From assembly GCF_021155765.1 (NCBI RefSeq), contig NC_060113.1:1-64000 (forward strand): a stretch of 64,000 nt of DNA, read 5' to 3'. This DNA is from Diprion similis. Lineage: Eukaryota > Arthropoda > Insecta > Hymenoptera > Diprionidae. A program made the translations under genes and the position numbers. Shown here piece by piece: positions 44,501 to 58,214 of the stretch. Positions within the stretch are counted from its first letter, which is position 1. Each line of letters opens with the position of its first letter. A model generated the notes under the pieces. It had not been told where the DNA came from and did not search any database. It worked only from the letters and a program-made list of their open reading frames with translations.

Positions 44501-47500
44501 TTTTTACCAAAAATGCAAAGGGGTTAGCCTTGGATTTTTTTTGGCCGAAAAATCTTTTGTCTTGGAATTGATTTGTATGACCCTTACCGGAGTAAATCGA
44601 CCCCCAGGAACTCAAAAAACACACGAAAAAGAGCGTAGGACCAACAGCAGAGAAATGAGGACGAAAATAAGCAGTTTTTCGCCTGTAACTTTTGATCCGT
44701 TGCTCGCAGCGTATTGGGACTGCGCTCAATCGATTCCTCTCGCAAAATTACGTCGGAATAGTGCCCGAAAGAATTAATTGCAGCACTTTTCAAAGTCTTC
44801 GAAATTTTTACCAAAAATGCAAAGGGGTTAGCCTTGGATTTTTTTTGGCCGAAAAATCTTTTGTCTTGGAATCGATTTGTATGACCCTTTTCGGAGTAAA
44901 TCGACCCCCAGGAACTCAAAATACACACGAAAAAGAGCGTAGGACCAACAGCAGAGAAATGAGGACGAAAATAAGCAGTTTTTCGCCTGTAACTTTTGAT
45001 CCGTTGCTCGCAGCGTATTGGGACTGCGCTCAATCGATTCCTCTCGCAAAATTACGTCGGAATAGTGCCTGAAAGAATTAATTGCAGCACTTTTCAAAGT
45101 CGTCGAAATTTTTACCAAAAATGCAAAGGGGTTAGCCTTGGATTTTTTTTGGCCGAAAAATCTTTTGTCTTGGAATCGATTCGTATGACCCTTTCCGGAG
45201 TAAATCGACCCCCAGGAACTCAAAAAACACACGAAAAAGAGCGTAGGACCAACAGCAGAGAAATGAGGACGAAAATAAGCAGTTTTTCGCCTGTAACTTT
45301 TGATCCGTTGCTCGCAGCGTATTGGGACTGCGCTCAATCGATTCCTCTCGCAAAATTACGTCGGAATAGTGCCTGAAAGAAATAATTGCAGCACTTTTCA
45401 AAGTCGACGAAATTTTTACCAAAAATGCAAAGGGGTTAGCCTTGGATTTTTTTTGGCCGAAAAATCTTTTGTCTTGGAATCGATTCGTATGACCCTTTCC
45501 GGAGTAAATCGACCCCCAGGAACTCAAAAAACACACGAAAAAGAGCGTAGGACCAACAGCAGAGAAATGAGGACGAAAATAAGCAGTTTTTCGCCTGTAA
45601 CTTTTGATCCGTTGCTCGCAGCGTATTGGGACTGCGCTTAATCGATTCCTCTCGCAAAATTACGTCGGAATAGTGCCTGAAGAAATTAATTGCAGCACTT
45701 TTCAAAGTCGTCGAAATTTTTACCAAAAATGCAAAGGGGTTAGCCTTGGATTTTTTTTGGCCGAAAAATCTTTTGTCTTGGAATCGATTTGTATGACCCT
45801 TTTCGGAGTAAATCGACCCCCAGGAACTCAAAAAACACACGAAAAAGAGCGTAGGACCAACAGCAGAGAAATGAGGACGAAAATAAGCAGTTTTTCGCCT
45901 GTAACTTTTGATCCGTTGCTCGCAGCGTATTGGGACTGCGCTCAATCGATTCCTCTCGCAAAATTACGTCGGAATAGTGCCTGAAAGAATTAATTGCAGC
46001 ACTTTTCAAAGTCGTCGAAATTTTTACCAAAAATGCAAAGGGGTTAGCCTTGGATTTTTTTTGGCCGAAAAATCTTTTGTCTTGGAATCGATTCGTATGA
46101 CCCTTTCCGGAGTAAATCGACCCCCAGGAACTCAAAAAACACACGAAAAAGAGCGTAGGACCAACAGCAGAGAAATGAGGACGAAAATAAGCAGTTTTTC
46201 GCCTGTAACTTTTGATCCGTTGCTCGCAGCGTATTGGGACTGCGCTCAATCGATTCCTCTCGCAAAATTACGTCGGAATAGTGCCTGAAAGAAATAATTG
46301 CAGCACTTTTCAAAGTCGACGAAATTTTTACCAAAAATGCAAAGGGGTTAGCCTTGGATTTTTTTTGGCCGAAAAATCTTTTGTCTTGGAATCGATTCGT
46401 ATGACCCTTTCCGGAGTAAATCGACCCCCAGGAACTCAAAAAACACACGAAAAAGAGCGTAGGACCAACAGCAGAGAAATGAGGACGAAAATAAGCAGTT
46501 TTTCGCCTGTAACTTTTGATCCGTTGCTCGCAGCGTATTGGGACTGCGCTTAATCGATTCCTCTCGCAAAATTACGTCGGAATAGTGCCTGAAGAAATTA
46601 ATTGCAGCACTTTTCAAAGTCGTCGAAATTTTTACCAAAAATGCAAAGGGGTTAGCCTTGGATTTTTTTTGGCCGAAAAATCTTTTGTCTTGGAATCGAT
46701 TTGTATGACCCTTTTCGGAGTAAATCGACCCCCAGGAACTCAAAAAACACACGAAAAAGAGCGTAGGACCAACAGCAGAGAAATGAGGACGAAAATAAGC
46801 AGTTTTTCGCCTGTAACTTTTGATCCGTTGCTCGCAGCGTATTGGGACTGCGCTCAATCGATTCCTCTCGCAAAATTACGTCGGAATAGTGCCTGAAAGA
46901 ATTAATTGCAGCACTTTTCAAAGTCGTCGAAATTTTTACCAAAAATGCAAAGGGGTTAGCCTTGGATTTTTTTTGGCCGAAAAATCTTTTGTCTTGGAAT
47001 CGATTCGTATGACCCTTTCCGGAGTAAATCGACCCCCAGGAACTCAAAAAACACACGAAAAAGAGCGTAGGACCAACAGCAGAGAAATGAGGACGAAAAT
47101 AAGCAGTTTTTCGCCTGTAACTTTTGATCCGTTGCTCGCAGCGTATTGGGACTGCGCTTAATCGATTCCTCTCGCAAAATTACGTCGGAATAGTGCCTGA
47201 AGAAATTAATTGCAGCACTTTTCAAAGTCGTCGAAATTTTTACCAAAAATGCAAAGGGGTTAGCCTTGGATTTTTTTTGGCCGAAAAATCTTTTGTCTTG
47301 GAATCGATTTGTATGACCCTTTTCGGAGTAAATCGACCCCCAGGAACTCAAAAAACACACGAAAAAGAGCGTAGGACCAACAGCAGAGAAATGAGGACGA
47401 AAATAAGCAGTTTTTCGCCTGTAACTTTTGATCCGTTGCTCGCAGCGTATTGGGACTGCGCTCAATCGATTCCTCTCGCAAAATTACGTCGGAATAGTGC

Positions 47501-50500
47501 CTGAAAGAATTAATTGCAGCACTTTTCAAAGTCGTCGAAATTTTTACCAAAAATGCAAAGGGGTTAGCCTTGGATTTTTTTTGGCCGAAAAATCTTTTGT
47601 CTTGGAATCGATTCGTATGACCCTTTCCGGAGTAAATCGACCCCCAGGAACTCAAAAAACACACGAAAAAGAGCGTAGGACCAACAGCAGAGAAATGAGG
47701 ACGAAAATAAGCAGTTTTTCGCCTGTAACTTTTGATCCGTTGCTCGCAGCGTATTGGGACTGCGCTTAATCGATTCCTCTCGCAAAATTACGTCGGAATA
47801 GTGCCTGAAGAAATTAATTGCAGCACTTTTCAAAGTCGTCGAAATTTTTACCAAAAATGCAAAGGGGTTAGCCTTGGATTTTTTTTGGCCGAAAAATCTT
47901 TTGTCTTGGAATCGATTTGTATGACCCTTTTCGGAGTAAATCGACCCCCAGGAACTCAAAAAACACACGAAAAAGAGCGTAGGACCAACAGCAGAGAAAT
48001 GAGGACGAAAATAAGCAGTTTTTCGCCTGTAACTTTTGATCCGTTGCTCGCAGCGTATTGGGACTGCGCTCAATCGATTCCTCTCGCAAAATTACGTCGG
48101 AATAGTGCCTGAAAGAAGTAATTGCAGCACTTTTCAAAGTCGTCGAAATTTTTACCAAAAATGCAAAGGGGTTAGCCTTGGATTTTTTTTGGCCGAAAAA
48201 TCTTTTGTCTTGGAATCGATTCGTATGACCTTTTCCGGAGTAAATCGACCCCCAGGAACTCAAAAAACACACGAAAAAGAGCGTAGGACCAACAGCAGAG
48301 AAATGAGGACGAAAATAAGCAGTTTTTCGACTGTAACTTTTGATCCGTTGCTCGCAGCGTATTGGGACTGCGCTAAATCGATTCCTCTCGCAAAATTACG
48401 TCGGAATAGTGCCTGAAGAAATTAATTGCAGCACTTTTCAAAGTCGTCGAAATTTTTACCAAAAATGCAAAGGGGTTAGCCTTGGATTTTTTTTGGCCGA
48501 AAAATCTTTTGTCTTGGAATCGATTTGTATGACCCTTTTCGGAGTAAATCGACCCCCAGGAACTCAAAATACACACGAAAAAGAGCGTAGGACCAACAGC
48601 AGAGAAATGAGGACGAAAATAAGCAGTTTTTCGCCTGTAACTTTTGATCCGTTGCTCGCAGCGTATTGGGACTGCGCTCAATCGATTCCTCTCGCAAAAT
48701 TACGTCGGAATAGTGCCTGAAAGAATTAATTGCAGCACTTTTCAAAGTCGTCGAAATTTTTACCAAAAATGCAAAGGGGTTAGCCTTGGATTTTTTTTGG
48801 CCGAAAAATCTTTTGTCTTGGAATCGATTCGTATGACCCTTTCCGGAGTAAATCGACCCCCAGGAACTCAAAAAACACACGAAAAAGAGCGTAGGACCAA
48901 CAGCAGAGAAATGAGGACGAAAATAAGCAGTTTTTCGCCTGTAACTTTTGATCCGTTGCTCGCAGCGTATTGGGACTGCGCTCAATCGATTCCTCTCGCA
49001 AAATTACGTCGGAATAGTGCCTGAAAGAAATAATTGCAGCACTTTTCAAAGTCGACGAAATTTTTACCAAAAATGCAAAGGGGTTAGCCTTGGATTTTTT
49101 TTGGCCGAAAAATCTTTTGTCTTGGAATCGATTCGTATGACCCTTTCCGGAGTAAATCGACCCCCAGGAACTCAAAAAACACACGAAAAAGAGCGTAGGA
49201 CCAACAGCAGAGAAATGAGGACGAAAATAAGCAGTTTTTCGCCTGTAACTTTTGATCCGTTGCTCGCAGCGTATTGGGACTGCGCTTAATCGATTCCTCT
49301 CGCAAAATTACGTCGGAATAGTGCCTGAAGAAATTAATTGCAGCACTTTTCAAAGTCATCGAAATTTTTACCAAAAATGCAAAGGGGTTAGCCTTGGATT
49401 TTTTTTGGCCGAAAAATCTTTTGTCTTGGAATCGATTTGTATGACCCTTTTCGGAGTAAATCGACCCCCAGGAACTCAAAAAACACACGAAAAAGAGCGT
49501 AGGACCAACAGCAGAGAAATGAGGACGAAAATAAGCAGTTTTTCGCCTGTAACTTTTGATCCGTTGCTCGCAGCGTATTGGGACTGCGCTCAATCGATTC
49601 CTCTCGCAAAATTACGTCGGAATAGTGCCTGAAAGAAGTAATTGCAGCACTTTTCAAAGTCGTCGAAATTTTTACCAAAAATGCAAAGGGGTTAGCCTTG
49701 GATTTTTTTTGGCCGAAAAATCTTTTGTCTTGGAATCGATTCGTATGACCTTTTCCGGAGTAAATCGACCCCCAGGAACTCAAAAAACACACGAAAAAGA
49801 GCGTAGGACCAACAGCAGAGAAATGAGGACGAAAATAAGCAGTTTTTCGACTGTAACTTTTGATCCGTTGCTCGCAGCGTATTGGGACTGCGCTAAATCG
49901 ATTCCTCTCGCAAAATTACGTCGGAATAGTGCCTGAAGAAATTAATTGCAGCACTTTTCAAAGTCGTCGAAATTTTTACCAAAAATGCAAAGGGGTTAGC
50001 CTTGGATTTTTTTTGGCCGAAAAATCTTTTGTCTTGGAATTGATTTGTATGACCCTTACCGGAGTAAATCGACCCCCAGGAACTCAAAAAACACACGAAA
50101 AAGAGCGTAGGACCAACAGCAGAGAAATGAGGACGAAAATAAGCAGTTTTTCGCCTGTAACTTTTGATCCGTTGCTCGCAGCGTATTGGGACTGCGCTCA
50201 ATCGATTCCTCTCGCAAAATTACGTCGGAATAGTGCCCGAAAGAATTAATTGCAGCACTTTTCAAAGTCTTCGAAATTTTTACCAAAAATGCAAAGGGGT
50301 TAGCCTTGGATTTTTTTTGGCCGAAAAATCTTTTGTCTTGGAATCGATTTGTATGACCCTTTTCGGAGTAAATCGACCCCCAGGAACTCAAAATACACAC
50401 GAAAAAGAGCGTAGGACCAACAGCAGAGAAATGAGGACGAAAATAAGCAGTTTTTCGCCTGTAACTTTTGATCCGTTGCTCGCAGCGTATTGGGACTGCG

Positions 50501-53500
50501 CTCAATCGATTCCTCTCGCAAAATTACGTCGGAATAGTGCCTGAAAGAATTAATTGCAGCACTTTTCAAAGTCGTCGAAATTTTTACCAAAAATGCAAAG
50601 GGGTTAGCCTTGGATTTTTTTTGGCCGAAAAATCTTTTGTCTTGGAATCGATTCGTATGACCCTTTCCGGAGTAAATCGACCCCCAGGAACTCAAAAAAC
50701 ACACGAAAAAGAGCGTAGGACCAACAGCAGAGAAATGAGGACGAAAATAAGCAGTTTTTCGCCTGTAACTTTTGATCCGTTGCTCGCAGCGTATTGGGAC
50801 TGCGCTTAATCGATTCCTCTCGCAAAATTACGTCGGAATAGTGCCTGAAGAAATTAATTGCAGCACTTTTCAAAGTCGTCGAAATTTTTACCAAAAATGC
50901 AAAGGGGTTAGCCTTGGATTTTTTTTGGCCGAAAAATCTTTTGTCTTGGAATCGATTTGTATGACCCTTTTCGGAGTAAATCGACCCCCAGGAACTCAAA
51001 AAACACACGAAAAAGAGCGTAGGACCAACAGCAGAGAAATGAGGACGAAAATAAGCAGTTTTTCGCCTGTAACTTTTGATCCGTTGCTCGCAGCGTATTG
51101 GGACTGCGCTTAATCGATTCCTCTCGCAAAATTACGTCGGAATAGTGCCTGAAGAAATTAATTGCAGCACTTTTCAAAGTCATCGAAATTTTTACCAAAA
51201 ATGCAAAGGGGTTAGCCTTGGATTTTTTTTGGCCGAAAAATCTTTTGTCTTGGAATCGATTCGTATGACCCTTTCCGGAGTAAATCGACCCCCAGGAACT
51301 CAAAAAACACACGAAAAAGAGCGTAGGACCAACAGCAGAGAAATGAGGACGAAAATAAGCAGTTTTTCGCCTGTAACTTTTGATCCGTTGCTCGCAGCGT
51401 ATTGGGACTGCGCTTAATCGATTCCTCTCGCAAAATTACGTCGGAATAGTGCCTGAAGAAATTAATTGCAGCACTTTTCAAAGTCATCGAAATTTTTACC
51501 AAAAATGCAAAGGGGTTAGCCTTGGATTTTTTTTGGCCGAAAAATCTTTTGTCTTGGAATCGATTTGTATGACCCTTTTCGGAGTAAATCGACCCCCAGG
51601 AACTCAAAAAACACACGAAAAAGAGCGTAGGACCAACAGCAGAGAAATGAGGACGAAAATAAGCAGTTTTTCGCCTGTAACTTTTGATCCGTTGCTCGCA
51701 GCGTATTGGGACTGCGCTTAATCGATTCCTCTCGCAAAATTACGTCGGAATAGTGCCTGAAGAAATTAATTGCAGCACTTTTCAAAGTCGTCGAAATTTT
51801 TACCAAAAATGCAAAGGGGTTAGCCTTGGATTTTTTTTGGCCGAAAAATCTTTTGTCTTGGAATCGATTTGTATGACCCTTTTCGGAGTAAATCGACCCC
51901 CAGGAACTCAAAAAACACACGAAAAAGAGCGTAGGACCAACAGCAGAGAAATGAGGACGAAAATAAGCAGTTTTTCGCCTGTAACTTTTGATCCGTTGCT
52001 CGCAGCGTATTGGGACTGCGCTCAATCGATTCCTCTCGCAAAATTACGTCGGAATAGTGCCTGAAAGAATTAATTGCAGCACTTTTCAAAGTCGTCGAAA
52101 TTTTTACCAAAAATGCAAAGGGGTTAGCCTTGGATTTTTTTTGGCCGAAAAATCTTTTGTCTTGGAATCGATTCGTATGACCCTTTCCGGAGTAAATCGA
52201 CCCCCAGGAACTCAAAAAACACACGAAAAAGAGCGTAGGACCAACAGCAGAGAAATGAGGACGAAAATAAGCAGTTTTTCGCCTGTAACTTTTGATCCGT
52301 TGCTCGCAGCGTATTGGGACTGCGCTTAATCGATTCCTCTCGCAAAATTACGTCGGAATAGTGCCTGAAGAAATTAATTGCAGCACTTTTCAAAGTCGTC
52401 GAAATTTTTACCAAAAATGCAAAGGGGTTAGCCTTGGATTTTTTTTGGCCGAAAAATCTTTTGTCTTGGAATCGATTTGTATGACCCTTTTCGGAGTAAA
52501 TCGACCCCCAGGAACTCAAAAAACACACGAAAAAGAGCGTAGGACCAACAGCAGAGAAATGAGGACGAAAATAAGCAGTTTTTCGCCTGTAACTTTTGAT
52601 CCGTTGCTCGCAGCGTATTGGGACTGCGCTTAATCGATTCCTCTCGCAAAATTACGTCGGAATAGTGCCTGAAGAAATTAATTGCAGCACTTTTCAAAGT
52701 CGTCGAATCTTTTACCAAAAATGCAAAGGGGTTAGCCTTGGATTTTTTTTGGCCGAAAAATCTTTTGTCTTGGAATCGATTCGTATGACCCTTTCCGGAG
52801 TAAATCGACCCCCAGGAACTCAAAAAACACACGAAAAAGAGCGTAGGACCAACAGCAGAGAAATGAGGACGAAAATAAGCAGTTTTTCGCCTGTAACTTT
52901 TGATCCGTTGCTCGCAGCGTATTGGGACTGCGCTCAATCGATTCCTCTCGCAAAATTACGTCGGAATAGTGCCTGAAGAAATTAATTGCAGCACTTTTCA
53001 AAGTCGTCGAAATTTTTACCAAAAATGCAAAGGGGTTAGCCTTGGATTTTTTTTGGCCGAAAAATCTTTTGTCTTGGAATCGATTTGTATGACCCTTTTC
53101 GGAGTAAATCGACCCCCAGGAACTCAAAAAACACACGAAAAAGAGCGTAGGACCAACAGCAGAGAAATGAGGACGAAAATAAGCAGTTTTTCGCCTGTAA
53201 CTTTTGATCCGTTGCTCGCAGCGTATTGGGACTGCGCTCAATCGATTCCTTTCGCAAAATTACGTCGGAATAGTGCCTGAAAGAATCAATTGCAGCACTT
53301 TTCAAAGTCGTCGAAATTTTTACCAAAAATGCAAAGGGGTTAGCCTTGGATTTTTTTTGGCCGAAAAATCTTTTGTCTTGGAATCGATTTAAATGACCCT
53401 TTCCGGAGTAAATCGACCCCCAGGAACTCAAAAAACACACGAAAAAGAGCGTAGGACCAACAGCAGAGAAATGAGGACGAAAATAAGCAGTTTTTCGCCT

Positions 53501-53559
53501 GTAACTTTTGATCCGTTGCTCGCAGCGTATTGGGACTGCGCTTAATCGATTCCTCTCGC

Positions 53560-53824
53560 GAAATTACGTCGGAATAGTGCTTGAAAGAATTAATCGCAGC
53601 ACTTTTCAAAGTCGTCGAAATTTCGGCCAAAAATCCAAAGGGGTTAGCCTTAGTTTTTTCCTCATTTTCGGAGCCAAAAATTTTTCGTTCTGGAATCGAT
53701 TTGTACGATCCTTTCCGGAGTGAATGGACCCCCAGGAACTCAAAAAACACATGAAAAAGAGCGTAGGACCAACAGCAGAGAAATGAGGACGCAAAGACCA
53801 GCAGCAGAAAAATGGAGAATAAAA
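53560..53824. repeat. diverged right-edge satellite unit
   Basis: The last unit carries the same variant block as the left edge ('ttttttcctcattttcggag' then 'caaaaatttttcgttc'). After a normal unit end it repeats an 'aagaccagcagcag' string matching the left border, then becomes unique sequence near 53824. Confidence 0.85.
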
Positions 53825-54776
53825 TATACCCAGAAAATATGAAGCGATCTAAGTCTTTATTTACGTCAGTTCACGTTACATGATATAGTCACAATACTTT
53901 ATCGTACACTACATATCGAAACTTGTAGAGGTACGTAGCACCTGTCCGTAGGCTGAAACTCAAACTATATTATCACAAACTTTGATAGTATCTACCTGAC
54001 ATAACATCTCTTATATCTTGCTTGAAATAATGTATATTGTACTTTGTCACTCTCATACAACAATTAGACCTTACATAGAATGTTCAGTAGATTCTCCATC
54101 CGTTTTTTTCTCTGAATATAATATGTAGCTATTTGGCAACTTGTTCAACTACTACACACTAATACCCGCACTTGTACCACAGTTCAAGAATATTTGGAGC
54201 ACTGACACTGTACCGATTGTGAGACTGACCTTCCGCAGCCATGAATTTGTCATTCATTTTCCACCTCTTGAAAAAAAATATCGGTACAGTCCATCAGAGA
54301 ATAAATACCAGCAATATTCAAAATCGTCTAAACTTTGGCTGTGTTCCAGAATCGATATGAAGGACCATTTTTCCCAATCAAACTCTGAAGAATTCATCCA
54401 AGATACCGACGTTTGAACATTTTCTTAAAAAAGAACCACAGCATCCAAGTGCTGAATTGTGCCACAGGATGATCGGTGAATGTCATCGTCAAGAGATACG
54501 GGTAACATTATTTACTTGCCCCAGGAATTAAGAGTACTTGATGACCCCGTCTTTCGAATTCCACCTGAAACAATTTGAAACGCCTGAATTATTATATTAT
54601 CGCAAATAATTTTGACCTACTTGTACACTTTCAGATGTATTCACGTGTCTCGCTTGAGTATATAAATGCAAGACACCATTTTCAGTAATGTAAACCCGAC
54701 TCCGTGTCCATTGCACAACTGTTTTTTGCGGAACGTTGCAACATTGCGTGGGTACGCTACGATTCGGGATTTGACG
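53825..54776. other. intergenic region upstream of E4
   Basis: No exon was recognised. One 91-codon open frame (54141-54416) resembles no family I know and is probably chance. An in-frame ATG at 54666 precedes the E4 start used here but is not followed by a signal peptide. Confidence 0.5.
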
Positions 54777-57562
<2,786 letters not shown>

Positions 57563-58214
57563 ATGCGTATTAGAAATAATTAAGCACTCTGTCTTCGCAA
57601 GTATACTATTCATAACCCCAGATGTTCTATCCTGATAAATTATCGCCGACTCAGAAGTTATAATATAAAATATGTAATGACTCTCTAGATTATAATTGCG
57701 TTTGATCATTAGTTGATAGTAATTGTTTTTAAGGAAAATATATGAAAAATATATCAGACAAACGTTTTTGTTTTTTATTTCCTACTCAGCCTCTCGTTCG
57801 AAACTGTTTGGAAGTAAGTCGTAGTCACGAGCTTCAAAATGCGGTCGATACATTTCCAAACACAGCTATGTAGGTTATATTGATAAAATATGTTTAATAT
57901 ACCTATGTTTAATATTAACTGGTACAAAAGCATCTGTTAGAGTATGCATACATCAATTATTTCCAGTTCGTATCAACTGTATCGTAATAAACTATCGAGT
58001 ACATAAGAATAATATGAATTATTCACGGATGAACAAAGGTCTATAGGCTGTATTTGGTACCCTATATGTATCTTTCTAAACGATAGAGGAAAATATGGGG
58101 TAATTATGAAACAACTCCTACCATTTAAGTCAGATGCCATTCCTAAAAGCTGAAAAGTTTGCTGTACTATTCCAGTGCTTCTCAAGCTAGCTAATCCACA
58201 TATAGTGCCAAGTC
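57563..58214. other. intergenic between E4 and E5
   Basis: About 650 bp of AT-rich DNA with no coding exon seen. It should hold the E4 3' UTR and E5 promoter, but no defined motif was identified. Confidence 0.5.

Larger units (their letters stand above)
35203..53824. repeat. satellite array, ~304-bp unit, about 61 copies (18.6 kb)
   Basis: The unit recurs every 304 bp (a few units are 303), marked by 'ttttgatccgttgctcgcag', 'aattacgtcgg', 'caaaggggttagcc' and 'ccaacagcagagaaatgagg'. Interior units are very similar. Variation is concentrated at a few sites, such as cgct[T/C/A]aatcg, gaa[gaaa/agaa/ggaa]tta, ga[T/C]T-T[G/C]gtatgaccc and the 'ttcgg/tccgg' site. Each unit is open on both strands for 110-170 codons, but 304 is not a multiple of three, so the frame changes from unit to unit and I do not call these genes. 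The array lies between esterases E3 and E4. I recognise no transposase, tRNA-like promoter or CENP-B box in the unit. Confidence 0.95.

Noticed and set aside
35575-53723. Dozens of repeated 113-235 codon open frames on both strands of the satellite as a gene family
   Set aside because: They lie in a uniform 304-bp tandem repeat, overlap each other on opposite strands, change frame at each unit because 304 is not divisible by three, and match no known protein family.
35203-53824. CRISPR-like or rDNA-like array
   Set aside because: There are no short repeats with unique spacers, and no rRNA-like sequence; the whole unit is repeated, which is satellite structure.
35203-53824. CENP-B box or other centromere motif in the 304-bp unit
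   Set aside because: I looked for the TTCGNNNNANNCGGG pattern in either orientation and did not find it, so a centromeric role is not supported by sequence alone.
54141-54416. 91-codon open frame upstream of E4 as a small gene
   Set aside because: There is no signal, domain or splice context, and composition is like the AT-rich flank.
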